This document shows positions 34,731 to 43,334 of a stretch of 64,000 bases of DNA, one piece after another. Source of the DNA: Nitrosovibrio sp. Nv6. GTDB taxonomy: Bacteria; Pseudomonadota; Gammaproteobacteria; Burkholderiales; Nitrosomonadaceae. Made by a program: the position numbers and the translations under genes. The stretch spans positions 372,001-436,000 of the forward strand of contig NZ_FODX01000001.1 of NCBI RefSeq assembly GCF_900110495.1. Direction: 5' to 3'. Positions within the stretch are counted from its first letter, which is position 1. Each line of letters begins with the position of its first letter. The notes beneath the pieces were generated by a model that was given only the letters and a program-made list of their open reading frames with translations, searched no databases and was not told the DNA's origin.

Positions 34731-36767
34731 TTATGCCTGCTTCAATCCATCCATTGTTTCGGCCAGTACAACCCCCGTTACTTTCACATTGCCGGACAGC
34801 ACAACTTCCACGTTATCGGATTTGTAACCGCCCGGAAGCCGGAAAGCCCGGCTATTCTCAACCTGTTTGGTAAATTTCAGCACGCCATCGGCCCATAGCT
34901 GAAATTGCAGCGAGTCAATAGCGAGCGGCGGAATTGCTCGCATGTCGTCACCGCCGATCTCATACTCTCCCAGAACTGGATCAGCCAGTCCATCATTCAT
35001 TCCGCCTGAATCGACAAGTGCCTGATTAGCCGCGAGGGCCGCGGCATGGGAGGCTTGTGCCGAAGCTATCTCGGCTTCGGACATATCGAAATCAGCATCG
35101 ATCTTTGCCGCGCCATAGTTAACCGGCGGTGCCGTCACGAACTTCTTGCTCTTCCATTCGTAGGTGAGCTTGGTTCCCGCATTCCCTTCCCACTCGTATA
35201 TCTTCTTTTCCAGCGCTACGTAGAGCTTGCCGGTAGCCGGATCTGCCCACATGCAGGTAATGTTCTGGTTCACCTTGATAAAGGACGCGCTCTCGGCCTT
35301 GTCGATGACGAACATCAGTGAACTGCCCTCAACGGTATAGCCGCAGTAATAGCGGTTATCGGCAGAGGCTGCAATGAACGTGGCAGGGTTCAACTCTGCC
35401 CATTCCTTTTGCGTGAACAGGTCTTTCGTTACGATGTCGCTGCTAGCGCCAATGATTACCATGCCCTGTGGGGCGGGATAACCGACGCCGAACGCAAAAC
35501 TCGCCACGCCACGCTTTGACATGCAAGGCCACGCCACACCCAGCTTCTCCATACCCCCACCCATGGTTACCGGCTCAACGCCCGTTATGGTGAAGGGGTT
35601 GCCTTTCGTCATCCCGACCAGTGTCGTGCCGCTAAGGCCAATTGCTACGATTTCCTGGTCGTAGGTTTGCCGGTAAGAAGTTGGCCAGGCATAGGGCTTG
35701 AACGGTTCCGAGAACAATACTTCGTTGCCAATGAAACCAGCCGCAATTCCATTAGCCAAGATCTTAATGCCTTTCATGTCCGCGGGCGGCATATCCCAGG
35801 TGGCGGAAGGCAGCACTTCTCCAAGCGCAACCGCAGAGTCAGTCGCGGTATCGTCATAGCTGGAGGTCACCGCCGGGATGGTAACCACGTAGCGGTACTC
35901 GGTTCCGGATGGAGTGGTCAACGTGCGGTAAATCCGCTTGGTCATGCCAGTCGTGTTATGCGGCGCAACACGCTTCCATGTTCCGCCCCCGGAATAGATC
36001 TGTGTCGTTGCGAGCGATACAATGACTTTTTTTGTTGCTGAATCTACGTTCACCAAGGTGAATTGGCCGTTGAGATCATCCATTCCTGTAATTGAGGCGA
36101 ACGTGATCTTTTCCAAAGCTCGCAGACCAAACACCGTGTCAAGCGTGACTTCCACCTGTCCTGAAGCTGGTGTTTCCCTGACCGCGCCTGATACTGTTCC
36201 CGAATTCGGCGGCGCGGTATCCAGATTTGACAGCGCCCAGGTGTCATCCGTCTTTCCGGTAGTGACCTTCGAGGCAGGAGACGGCCTGGACTCCTCCCCC
36301 CATTGCGTGACGAAGGTATAAACATAAGCGCGAGTGGCGGATGGTCCGGTTCCGCCAGACGATGCAACTACAGGCCGGGCAACGGGTGGAGTAACGCCCA
36401 GAACATAACAACCCGAAGGATAGGGCCCGGCGCCCGCAGTCGCGAGATCAAAATCCGATGTACGCGGCTCCCCATCACCTGTGTAATAGAAGCGCCGCAA
36501 TGTATTGCCAGCGACAGGGGATTGTGCCACATCCACATCCACGTCCCATGTCAGCCACTTTTCGTTGCCGTCCTTCTCCAGGCGAAACATTGATCGGATG
36601 TCACTATCTATAACCGGGGAGAAGACCGCCCTCGGCCCGTTTCTCGGGCGTAAATCGCCGGAAGTAAGATTGCAATTGGTCGCAACCTGAGCCTGATTGG
36701 AGCTTAGCAGCTGCTTTGCCAGTCTTGGCACAAGGCCGGAAAACCCGGCAATTCTAAAAGCATTCAC
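34731..36767 (-). CDS. Large phage structural protein, probable tail/connector component
   Basis: This is a 678-residue protein. It starts IAGFSGLVPRLAKQLLSSNQA, has fibronectin-like segments (SATRAYVYTFVTQWGEESRPS, split by Pro-rich loops) and propeller-like repeats with short beta strands in the middle (LSGTTLVGMTKGNPFTITG, GIKILANGIAAGFIGNEVLF). The N-terminal block is recurrent in podovirus genomes, usually labelled only as phage protein. I infer a tail-tube or stopper-type role from size and position. The C-terminal 150 residues are Ala-rich and then beta. Confidence 0.7.
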   Translation of the reverse strand: MNAFRIAGFSGLVPRLAKQLLSSNQAQVATNCNLTSGDLRPRNGPRAVFSPVIDSDIRSMFRLEKDGNEKWLTWDVDVDVAQSPVAGNTLRRFYYTGDGEPRTSDFDLATAGAGPYPSGCYVLGVTPPVARPVVASSGGTGPSATRAYVYTFVTQWGEESRPSPASKVTTGKTDDTWALSNLDTAPPNSGTVSGAVRETPASGQVEVTLDTVFGLRALEKITFASITGMDDLNGQFTLVNVDSATKKVIVSLATTQIYSGGGTWKRVAPHNTTGMTKRIYRTLTTPSGTEYRYVVTIPAVTSSYDDTATDSAVALGEVLPSATWDMPPADMKGIKILANGIAAGFIGNEVLFSEPFKPYAWPTSYRQTYDQEIVAIGLSGTTLVGMTKGNPFTITGVEPVTMGGGMEKLGVAWPCMSKRGVASFAFGVGYPAPQGMVIIGASSDIVTKDLFTQKEWAELNPATFIAASADNRYYCGYTVEGSSLMFVIDKAESASFIKVNQNITCMWADPATGKLYVALEKKIYEWEGNAGTKLTYEWKSKKFVTAPPVNYGAAKIDADFDMSEAEIASAQASHAAALAANQALVDSGGMNDGLADPVLGEYEIGGDDMRAIPPLAIDSLQFQLWADGVLKFTKQVENSRAFRLPGGYKSDNVEVVLSGNVKVTGVVLAETMDGLKQA

Positions 36768-36779
36768 TCTGGCAAAACC

Positions 36780-37319
36780 TCAGTCTTGGGATTGTGTGGT
36801 ACGTGACAGGCCCAGCTTCTTCCCCTCGCAAATGGCGCGCTCCTCTGCCCTTCTCTTTACCAGCCCTGGCAATACTTTTCTGCCCGGACCGTACTTGAAC
36901 GCTTCTATGCGCGCGCACGCTTCAGCATATTTTTTGGAATTAATCAAATCGATCAGGTTGGGCGGTTTCCCCGGCTGGGCCTTCCGGCAAAATGTCGGGA
37001 CACCCACGTTATAAGCCAGTCTCACAAATGCCTCGTATTCATGCTGATACAATGGCACGGTCACGCAGCGTTTCACCCCAGCCGCATAGATTCCCTCCAC
37101 CTCGTCAAGCAGCCGCACCAGTGAGCGTTCCGGGGTGGTCTTGTCCCCCATCCTGACCCCGCCTGTCGTGCCGAATCCGATAGTCGGCACGTCGCCGGGG
37201 ACAGGGATATAGGCTTCATCCTTGTAGCCTTCATGCACGGCAAGCCCGACAAGGGTTGAAGCCGCCAGTACCAGTACAGCCACTGCGGAGCGGACTTGCG
37301 TCGGGGATGATTTGATCAT
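36780..37319 (-). CDS. Phage endolysin, GH24 lysozyme with SAR-type anchor
   Basis: This is a 179-residue muramidase. A weakly hydrophobic Ala/Gly/Val-rich N-terminal helix (about 9-29) without a clear cleavage site suggests a signal-arrest-release anchor. The catalytic region HEGYKDEAYIPVPGDVPTIG gives Glu30 and Thr46 of the lysozyme triad with Asp43 as the likely third residue, then FGTTGG and, later, EAFVRLAYNVG and ALK-type C-terminal helices (LPGLVKRRAEERAICEGK). It would hydrolyse peptidoglycan on release. It follows a lipoprotein and two small membrane proteins that complete a lysis cassette. Confidence 0.88.
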   Translation of the reverse strand: MIKSSPTQVRSAVAVLVLAASTLVGLAVHEGYKDEAYIPVPGDVPTIGFGTTGGVRMGDKTTPERSLVRLLDEVEGIYAAGVKRCVTVPLYQHEYEAFVRLAYNVGVPTFCRKAQPGKPPNLIDLINSKKYAEACARIEAFKYGPGRKVLPGLVKRRAEERAICEGKKLGLSRTTQSQD

Positions 37320-37371
37320 TTCTCGATTCCTTCAGATTTTTCATCGCACTCCTGCGAATTTTTCCTCAATG

Positions 37372-37632
37372 TCATTTGGCGTTTTCCTCAATGCAGTCAA
37401 GCTTCGCCTTTATTGTCTCTTTCAAATTCCCCGCATCCAGATTTGCGCAGGACGATATTCTGGTTGTTGGTGTGGGCAATGGCTTCGGTTTCAGCTTGGA
37501 CGCTTCTGCCCCACTTTCGGGCGGCTCCGAGTCCACAACGGGCGCAGCTTCGTCGGTTGCCCCATCCTGGGTGGGCGAAGGTGCAAGCATTGTGCATGAC
37601 GCAAGAAACAGCGCTCCCACCAGATATCTCAT
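37372..37632 (-). CDS. Small lipoprotein, o-spanin-like
   Basis: This is an 86-residue lipoprotein: signal peptide MRYLVGALFLASC with the lipobox Cys at residue 13, then a Pro-, Glu- and Ser-rich stretch and a short C-terminal helix (LKETIKAKLDCIEEN). The ATG overlaps the stop of the upstream membrane coiled-coil gene by 4 nt (ATGA), the arrangement of Rz/Rz1-type outer-membrane spanin partners. It lies beside the lysozyme. A second spanin-like pair occurs at 50100-50929. Confidence 0.65.
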   Translation of the reverse strand: MRYLVGALFLASCTMLAPSPTQDGATDEAAPVVDSEPPESGAEASKLKPKPLPTPTTRISSCANLDAGNLKETIKAKLDCIEENAK

Positions 37633-37928
37633 CGCTTCCTCCCGTGTGCCCACTGATCAATAATCCGGTCGAGTTTCTCATTGAATTCCCGCATTGTTTC
37701 CCGCTGCTCGCCTCTTGCGGATTTAAGCTCTTCGCTCAGACGCTCATTGGTTCTTTCCTGGTACAGCTCGCCCCGTTTAAGGCTGGCGATGTCGTTCTGC
37801 ACATCGCTGTAAGTGGCTACGCCGGATGCGAGAAGACCGGCTACGGCAATAATTCCGCTAAAGGATAATGTGTAGGTGGATGGTCCACGCCGCCGGTCTT
37901 TCTTTTGATCGCTATCATCGTCCGTCAT
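37629..37928 (-). CDS. Membrane protein with coiled coil, i-spanin or holin-accessory like
   Basis: This is a 99-residue protein: a charged N-terminus (DDDSDQKKDRRR), one membrane helix (LSFSGIIAVAGLLASGVATY) and a strongly charged C-terminal coiled coil (ELYQERTNERLSEELKSARG). The topology suits an inner-membrane spanin subunit. The ATG at 37928 is 2 nt beyond the stop of the preceding small gene; a longer frame to 37997 would overlap that gene. Lysis function is inferred from neighbours. Confidence 0.62.
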   Translation of the reverse strand: MTDDDSDQKKDRRRGPSTYTLSFSGIIAVAGLLASGVATYSDVQNDIASLKRGELYQERTNERLSEELKSARGEQRETMREFNEKLDRIIDQWAHGRKR

Positions 37929-37930
37929 GG

Positions 37931-38110
37931 TCACACGAGAATCCACAGAAATACGACCGCAAGCACGACAGCGCCTAGTAATATCGCCGCCGTCCATTTC
38001 GACGCCTTCAGCTTATCGAGCAACCTATCAGCGCCTGAATCAGCTACTTCATGTCGTCTTTCCATCTCTTCCTTGAGGTCTCTAATACGCTTGCGCTGGA
38101 ACATGGTCAT
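37931..38110 (-). CDS. Very small membrane protein (59 aa), holin candidate
   Basis: This is a short gene of 59 codons plus stop, easily missed. It starts MTMFQRKRIRDLKEEMERRH, a basic amphipathic helix, and ends with one membrane segment (AAILLGAVVLAVVFLWILV). Its stop is 2 nt before the next start. Single-helix C-tail topology and position just before the spanin-like pair and lysozyme suggest a pinholin or other lysis-timing protein, but no family motif proves it. Confidence 0.6.
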   Translation of the reverse strand: MTMFQRKRIRDLKEEMERRHEVADSGADRLLDKLKASKWTAAILLGAVVLAVVFLWILV

Positions 38111-38230
38111 GCTTAATTCTCCGAAAAAATAACGTTTTAAGTAGGATAGGGTGGAGGAAACGGACCCATCATTTGGTTATCGCCGCATCTCGCCAATTGC
38201 AATTAGCCGATATCTGGTTGGGAACATAAT

Positions 38231-38252
38231 AAAAAACGCGGTAAAGCCGCGT
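38231..38252 (-). terminator. Intrinsic terminator inside the late operon
   Basis: On the minus strand, a 6-bp stem ACGCGG/CCGCGT with a 5-nt loop runs directly into a T tract, 45 bp after the stop of the gene at 38299. It separates tail genes from the lysis cassette. Confidence 0.85.
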
Positions 38253-38298
38253 CTTAGCTGGGATACCTGATAAATTACATAAAGTATTCATCCCGGAT

Positions 38299-38895
38299 TT
38301 ACCATTGGATCGCATCCAGCTGCTGCTGAGCTGGGGTATTGCCGAGGGCGGCAATCTCATCGCACAGTTTCTGCCGCTTGCCCGTGAGCTGCCCATGCAT
38401 TGGTGCAAACAGAGCGGCATTAGCGATAATTCTGTCAACCAGCTCAGCCTTGCTCATGCCGCGTTCTGCGGCTGCACCATCAATCCATGGGGTATGGGCA
38501 TTCGAATCCTGTAGCCAGGCACGGGCTTCCGTTTCCTGTTTCGGCCAGCTGTTGATCTCGTCCTCGGGGTAGCCTGCCGTCATGGCCTTCACCGCGGCCC
38601 GATAGGAAGCATTGATGCGCGCTATCGCGGCTGCTTTCATCTGCCCGGCTGCTGATTGGCCGACTGGGATAGGGGCAATCGCCTGCGGCTCGGCGGCAGT
38701 CCACAGGTGTATGAATTCCTGAAAATCCGCTATGCTATCCAGTACAGTGTTCGCCGCTTCGTCATACTCGATGTGCCCGCTGACGCCATTCCATTGGACA
38801 GCGCGGATGCCTGCAGGCAGCGCCGACAGGTCAACCGGCCTGAATATTCCACCAACGCCGACAACGCCATCGTCTCTGATAATCGTTACTCGCAT
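38299..38895 (-). CDS. Phage tail-associated protein, tail-fibre-assembly/DUF4376-like
   Basis: This is a 198-residue protein. The N-terminus looks like the small beta domain of phage proteins that starts MRVTIIRDDGVVGVGGIF, and the C-terminal half is helical with AAAIARINASYRAAV and MSKAELVDRIIANAALF, resembling the DUF4376 region of tail-fibre assembly proteins. It overlaps the upstream gene by 10 nt. A chaperone role for the preceding tail protein is inferred. Confidence 0.65.
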   Translation of the reverse strand: MRVTIIRDDGVVGVGGIFRPVDLSALPAGIRAVQWNGVSGHIEYDEAANTVLDSIADFQEFIHLWTAAEPQAIAPIPVGQSAAGQMKAAAIARINASYRAAVKAMTAGYPEDEINSWPKQETEARAWLQDSNAHTPWIDGAAAERGMSKAELVDRIIANAALFAPMHGQLTGKRQKLCDEIAALGNTPAQQQLDAIQW

Positions 38896-39215
38896 GCCCG
38901 ATTCCCCCGTTGCAGCAGCGTCCGTTGCGCAGCGACGATCAGCGCTTGTTGCGTCTGCGCTCCCTGCTTCACCATCTCATTGCGGAACGACTCGGTAGCT
39001 GCAGCACCTTTGCGCGACTCATTGGCGGTGTTGATCATGAGGGTTGGCATCCAGGCGATGGCGCAGCCCCAGGTGCCGGTTTCTTGGCCGGTATTGGAGT
39101 CAACGCCATGGACCTGCACGTACCACGGACACCGGTAAAGCGCGGGTTGTCCCTCCTCCACCTTGAGCTCTTCGCATTTTGCGCCAAGCGGACATTCTGC
39201 TATGCGTGTTTTCAT
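38886..39215 (-). CDS. Small phage protein with cysteine cluster
   Basis: This is a 109-residue protein. The first half has four spaced cysteines (ECPLGAKCEE, YRCPWYVQVHG, WGCAIAWMP) that could bind a metal, and the second half is a helix (ALIVAAQRTLLQRG). Similar short proteins accompany tail genes in other podoviruses but carry no named function. The start overlaps the tail-collar gene stop by 1 nt. Confidence 0.62.
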   Translation of the reverse strand: MKTRIAECPLGAKCEELKVEEGQPALYRCPWYVQVHGVDSNTGQETGTWGCAIAWMPTLMINTANESRKGAAATESFRNEMVKQGAQTQQALIVAAQRTLLQRGNRACE

Positions 39216-40123
39216 CAGTCTTTGCTCGCTATAATCATGTCTATGTACTGCACCGCCAGGTTAATAGGAGTGCCGGTGAACATATGATTGTGCGCGGCAC
39301 CACCGCCCTGATATTCCGTGGCTGCCAAGGCCGTGGCATTATTTCCATCTAAATTAGTGTAATCTGGTCGTGGAGGCGTACCCGGTGTCCCATTCCCGAT
39401 ATAAATTTGATGGTTGTGCGACGGCAATTGTGCGGTCGTTAGCGTCGTCGCACTGTTCGATCCCGTAACAGCTTGCGATGCAAACGCGGTCGTAAATGCG
39501 ACCGAGCCACCGGAACCTCCGCCCGCGCCCCCCACAACCCGAATCGCCTTGTTGTTATGGTTGGTTACCTGAGTCCAGCCAACCGGCGCGGCAGCCTGAA
39601 AAAATGACATGACCGTACCCGGCGGAATGAGAGCTGCAATTGCAGCGGGAATGCCCAGCGTTGCTCGCGCTGCCGCTGCATCCGCATCGTCCAGCAATGT
39701 TCGGCTAAACGAACTCAGATCCGATAGCGCCGCTGCGCCTGCACCGGTGAAATACGGCAACTTATCGGCGGATGGCGAGAGCCTGCCCAGCGCCATGAGG
39801 TTCGCATTCGAAAGCGACTCCTGCAAGGCAACACTGGTCACGCCGGCTACGAAATGATCTCCAGCCGCCCAGGTGCGCGGTGTTGTCCCGTCCAGTCCGC
39901 GTCCCCCTGCTGCAATGGTGAGACTATCGGCGCTGCGCGCCTCGACCTTTACAATTTCACGGTTACCGGAAGCATCCTTGAAGATTCCGTAGAAATAATC
40001 GCCGGCGCCAAGCACCGGGAAGAGAATTCCTTTCCCGGCTTCAACCGTGAAGCTCAATCCGCTTGTCCCGCTTGGGGCGGAACTGACGATGGCTTTGCCG
40101 AAATTGGAGAACTTGAGTCCCAT
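39215..40123 (-). CDS. Phage tail fibre/collar-type protein
   Basis: This is a 302-residue protein. The N-terminal half (VEAGKGILFPVLGAGDYFYG) resembles virion-attachment domains. After a helical linker (LLDDADAAAARATLGIP, a common tail-fibre motif) comes a collar domain of the microcystin-dependent-protein type: PPGTVMSFFQAAAPVGWTQV, LPSHNHQ and AAHNHMF with a final NLAVQYIDMIIASKD. The paired His motifs can bind metal. It is probably the host-binding fibre tip. Confidence 0.8.
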   Translation of the reverse strand: MGLKFSNFGKAIVSSAPSGTSGLSFTVEAGKGILFPVLGAGDYFYGIFKDASGNREIVKVEARSADSLTIAAGGRGLDGTTPRTWAAGDHFVAGVTSVALQESLSNANLMALGRLSPSADKLPYFTGAGAAALSDLSSFSRTLLDDADAAAARATLGIPAAIAALIPPGTVMSFFQAAAPVGWTQVTNHNNKAIRVVGGAGGGSGGSVAFTTAFASQAVTGSNSATTLTTAQLPSHNHQIYIGNGTPGTPPRPDYTNLDGNNATALAATEYQGGGAAHNHMFTGTPINLAVQYIDMIIASKD

Positions 40124-40137
40124 GTTTTACCTCTTGC

Positions 40138-40761
40138 CTATCTTCGGCTCATGATGGATGTTCTTAATGGTGCTCTGGTGTGGCTTCTCGCCGCCCGCAA
40201 ACCCGCGGCCGCTGTTTTGATCGAGAACTGCTGCTGGTGATAGGCCGCAAGCTGCGCACTGGTGTAAGGCTTTTTAGGTGACAGCATCAGCCGCGCCAGG
40301 GCGCCGTGAACGATCGCCTCGCGGTATTCGTTGAACAATGCCTCATCTATACCGATGCTGGCAGGCGACGGTTTCAGCGCCACCGTCATGATTAATATTG
40401 CAGCAGCGCCGGGTCGCGGTACCAGTGTGATGGATGCTGCGTCATCCACAATATATTGCGGGGCGCTAATCCAGTCGCGCCGGTTTTGGGCGGAGACGCC
40501 GATCCCACCCATATATGGCGCTATTTCTTCGCCATCCAGTGCCGCAAAAGTGACCGCATGCACGACCGTTCCCTCTGGCGGCGCAAAGGCGTATCCGGCG
40601 ATACCAGCCACAACCGGAACGTCGGGGTGCGCGACCCGCCACGCCAGTGACTGTTCACAAAATGCGATTGCAGATTGGCGCAGCGCGCTATCGGCAGCGC
40701 TGAACGTGCAACCAGGCAAGTCGGGTATAACCAAATCATAGAAATCGCTCCAGATCGTCAT
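40138..40761 (-). CDS. Phage head-tail adaptor-like protein
   Basis: This is a 207-residue protein. It begins WSDFYDLVIPDLPGCTFSA and carries ALRQSAIAFCEQSLAWRV, EALFNEYREAIVHGALARL and a basic C-terminal tail, a layout shared with small adaptor/connector proteins lying after capsid genes in podoviruses. It overlaps the upstream adaptor gene by 4 nt. Function is inferred from position and size. Confidence 0.65.
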   Translation of the reverse strand: MTIWSDFYDLVIPDLPGCTFSAADSALRQSAIAFCEQSLAWRVAHPDVPVVAGIAGYAFAPPEGTVVHAVTFAALDGEEIAPYMGGIGVSAQNRRDWISAPQYIVDDAASITLVPRPGAAAILIMTVALKPSPASIGIDEALFNEYREAIVHGALARLMLSPKKPYTSAQLAAYHQQQFSIKTAAAGLRAARSHTRAPLRTSIMSRR

Positions 40762-41090
40762 GGTTGCGCCTCCGAGCTGAACAATTGCATGAATGCTGCC
40801 GCGCGTCCGGAATTGACATGCTCATCATCGGTCATTTCGGCTCTGGCCGTGACGTAATCCGCAACGGTCTGCACATGACAGGCGGGTAGCGGGAAAGTAT
40901 CGGCGAGTAACTTTTCCCCATTCGGCATACTGCCAAACTGCCCGATAAACAAATCAGGGCGATGCTTGAGAAGGCGCAATACTCCCTGGTTGGCAAACGA
41001 CAGCAACATTTCGTTGGAATACCGCGCCTCGTCTTCATCGTTAAGCGGAATGCGCGCCAGATCGATGATCGACTGATAAGTGAAAGGCAT
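40758..41090 (-). CDS. Phage adaptor protein (DUF6682-like)
   Basis: This is a 110-residue protein: TYQSIIDLARIPLNDEDEAR, then RYSNEMLLSFANQGVLRLL and HRPDLFIG. This pattern is that of phage adaptor proteins located beside connector genes. Its ATG overlaps the upstream stop by one base (TAATG) and its stop overlaps the next gene by 4 nt, so the three genes are translated as a unit. Confidence 0.7.
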   Translation of the reverse strand: MPFTYQSIIDLARIPLNDEDEARYSNEMLLSFANQGVLRLLKHRPDLFIGQFGSMPNGEKLLADTFPLPACHVQTVADYVTARAEMTDDEHVNSGRAAAFMQLFSSEAQP

Positions 41091-41476
41091 TAGTCGGCCA
41101 TCTCGTGTCTGGAAAACAGGTCGATCACTTTGTGCCGCAATGTTTCTTCGTTCTGGCGCTTGTCCAGCCGTTCGTTATAGTGACGCTCGGCATACTTGAC
41201 CAACGTATCTTTGTCCATTGCATGGAAGTCGATTACCGGCAAAGGTTCTTCAGCCGGCTTTTCTGCTTCTGCCAGACCGATGGGTTCAGCATTAAGGGGT
41301 TCCTCGCCCTTCCCCTCCTGCCACTCCTGTCCGCTTATCCAGGTATCGGAATAGACCAGCAGCCGTTCAGCGACTTCGGCACTGACGTTTCGTACCTGCC
41401 CAGGCTCCCAGCGGAGTCCTATGCCGTTTATGCTGTCAGTCTTGATACCGGCGGCAACGTATTTAACTTGTGGCAT
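41090..41476 (-). CDS. Phage protein of unknown function near capsid
   Basis: This is a 128-residue acidic protein with a small beta N-terminal domain (MPQVKYVAAGIKTDSINGIG, WEPGQVRNVSAEVAERLL) and a helical C-terminus (TLVKYAERHYNERLDKRQNE). It may be a head-completion protein. The ATG at 41476 lies 6 nt after a GGGA site that sits immediately behind the T tract of the 41487-41516 terminator, so terminator and ribosome site overlap in a way that could couple the two. Confidence 0.6.
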   Translation of the reverse strand: MPQVKYVAAGIKTDSINGIGLRWEPGQVRNVSAEVAERLLVYSDTWISGQEWQEGKGEEPLNAEPIGLAEAEKPAEEPLPVIDFHAMDKDTLVKYAERHYNERLDKRQNEETLRHKVIDLFSRHEMAD

Positions 41477-41486
41477 ATCAAATCCC

Positions 41487-41516
41487 AAAAAAAAGGGCGA
41501 CTCCGGAGAATCGCCC
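41487..41516 (-). terminator. Strong intrinsic terminator inside the late operon
   Basis: On the minus strand, GGGCGATTCTCCGGAGTCGCCC forms a hairpin with an outer 6-bp stem and inner CTCCGGAG pairing, followed by eight T. It comes 20 bp after the decoration-protein gene and separates highly expressed capsid genes from adaptor and tail genes. Confidence 0.9.
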
Positions 41517-41536
41517 AGTGGTCTCTTGCTTACTCC

Positions 41537-41977
41537 TTATTTGACGCCTGTTGCTTCCCCAGTAACGATGGCGGTGATCTTGCCAGTGGCAAATACTGTG
41601 GCCGCTACGGTTACCGTCAGATCCACATACACATCTTTCTCGAACTTGATGGGATCGAATCGGTAATCGTTGAGCCCGGCGACGGATAGATGGGTGACAG
41701 GAGCCGAAAAATAATCGTCATCCCCAGCCGGACCGTCCTCCGGATTGACTGGCGTGTAACCGATCTTGACGGCAAAGGACGTCCCACCGGTATCCAGGTC
41801 TGCGTTGTGAACCCGAAGACCCGTAACAGTCATACCTGCTGGTATTCTGACAGGGCGATAAACGCTTGCCAGGGCGCCGGAAGACGGCATCACCGTTCCG
41901 TAAACCATGGCGGCATTGCCATAGCCGCCCATCGGCATGGCTTTGCTATTCAAATCTGCTGCGTTAAAAGTAGCCAT
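41537..41977 (-). CDS. Putative capsid decoration protein
   Basis: This is a 146-residue beta-rich protein beginning MATFNAADLNSKAMPMGGYG. It directly follows the major capsid gene and precedes a strong terminator, the usual place of head-decoration or cement proteins. The second half has AATVFATGKITAIVTGEATG-type strands. No catalytic motif is seen; the role is inferred from position. Confidence 0.65.
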   Translation of the reverse strand: MATFNAADLNSKAMPMGGYGNAAMVYGTVMPSSGALASVYRPVRIPAGMTVTGLRVHNADLDTGGTSFAVKIGYTPVNPEDGPAGDDDYFSAPVTHLSVAGLNDYRFDPIKFEKDVYVDLTVTVAATVFATGKITAIVTGEATGVK

Positions 41978-42051
41978 TGATAAACTCCCTAAAGATTAAC
42001 GGACTGAAGCGGGACTCGAAAGCCCCGCTCTGCTGGATTGATTAAAGCGGA

Positions 42052-43323
42052 TTAAAGTGGTACGGCCGAATCCACCGCGATAACACCAAAGTCCGTAGGC
42101 ACCTTGGAGCCGGTTCCGTCATCGATCGAGAAACGGGTTTTCGCCTTGCCGCAAACCTTTTCACCCATCACTTCCAGGTTGCTCTCGAAGTTGTACCAAT
42201 GTTCCTTCCAGCCGAACTGCATGCCGCTGACATTGGTTTTGCCATAGGCTACGCCCAGAGCCTGCGCGCCAAGCAAAAGGCCGCGCTCCACGGCATAACC
42301 GGCAGTCAAAGCCGAATTCACGGCTTGATCTGTCTCGGCCGCGGTTGCGGCATTCGCTGCGGTAACAATCTTCGTGCTTTCGCTGGGCGTGAATCGAATG
42401 GCCCGCTCGTTCTTGATCACCAGAATGCCGTTCCACATTCCGACCTCACCGGCAAACAGCGGGTGACGGCTATCGAAATACGCTGCGCGATTGATCGCAT
42501 TCTGTTGGAATGCGCGGAGCGAACCCTCCGTCAACAGTATTGAATACTGATTGGGAGTTGCGAGGAACACCCACATCTTCGATGTCTGTGCCGCCCTGTC
42601 TCCCGCAAGCTTCACGGATTGCAGGGGCTGATCCATATCGTCCAGCCTCTTGCGCAGGAGATCCAGGTGCGACAGACGCAGGGCGTCTGTGGAGACAATG
42701 GACCCCAGCTGCTGGCCTCCGGGCGTAAGACTTGCACCATTCACCACAAAATGGCGGTTATAGGTCGGCGCCTTGACCGGATTGACCATGATCGAAGCGA
42801 AGCTCGAAGCAGCCTGCGTTGGTATCGTCCAGTCCGATCCCATCTGGGAGCCCCGCGCACCGGCAAGGTGTACCAGCGTTTCCTGCGCATCCAGGCGAGG
42901 AAAATAGCCCGACAATTGCGCCAGTGCGATTTCCCGCAATTGATGCTTGGTGCGCTGCTGAGACATGCTTCCACCCGCGTCAATGACCTTGCTGGATAGA
43001 TCGATCTTGATTTCCATCGAAGAAAACGAGAGAGCGCTGCCACGGCCTTCACGGTTTACGTCACCCATCAGCGGTTCGCCACCGACAGTATCGACCAGGT
43101 CGAGCGACACAACATCGCCGGCGCTCTTCATCAGGTTGTCGATGCGGACGACGGGCATGCCGGGATTTGTCTGCCCTGCCATTTTCTGCATCGCGGCGGA
43201 AGGTTCAACCGGTCCGACAAGACTGTCGATGGCAGTTGATCCTTTGAGCGTATTGGCAAAGAGCGCTGCGCTATAATGCTTGACGGCCAGTGAACTGCCG
43301 GTTGCTACATTTGTTTCAGCCAT
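42052..43323 (-). CDS. Major capsid protein, N4-gp56 family
   Basis: This is a 423-residue capsid protein. It starts AETNVATGSSLAVKHYSAAL and has GDVVSLDLVDTVGGEPLMGD, SSKVIDAGGSMSQQRT and GWKEHWYNFESNLEVMGEKV, all typical of the N4 gp56 (DUF4043) capsid family rather than HK97-type proteins of lambdoid phages. It lies 11 nt downstream of the scaffold-like gene. It would form the icosahedral shell. Confidence 0.87.
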   Translation of the reverse strand: MAETNVATGSSLAVKHYSAALFANTLKGSTAIDSLVGPVEPSAAMQKMAGQTNPGMPVVRIDNLMKSAGDVVSLDLVDTVGGEPLMGDVNREGRGSALSFSSMEIKIDLSSKVIDAGGSMSQQRTKHQLREIALAQLSGYFPRLDAQETLVHLAGARGSQMGSDWTIPTQAASSFASIMVNPVKAPTYNRHFVVNGASLTPGGQQLGSIVSTDALRLSHLDLLRKRLDDMDQPLQSVKLAGDRAAQTSKMWVFLATPNQYSILLTEGSLRAFQQNAINRAAYFDSRHPLFAGEVGMWNGILVIKNERAIRFTPSESTKIVTAANAATAAETDQAVNSALTAGYAVERGLLLGAQALGVAYGKTNVSGMQFGWKEHWYNFESNLEVMGEKVCGKAKTRFSIDDGTGSKVPTDFGVIAVDSAVPL

Positions 43324-43334
43324 TTAAAAAATCC

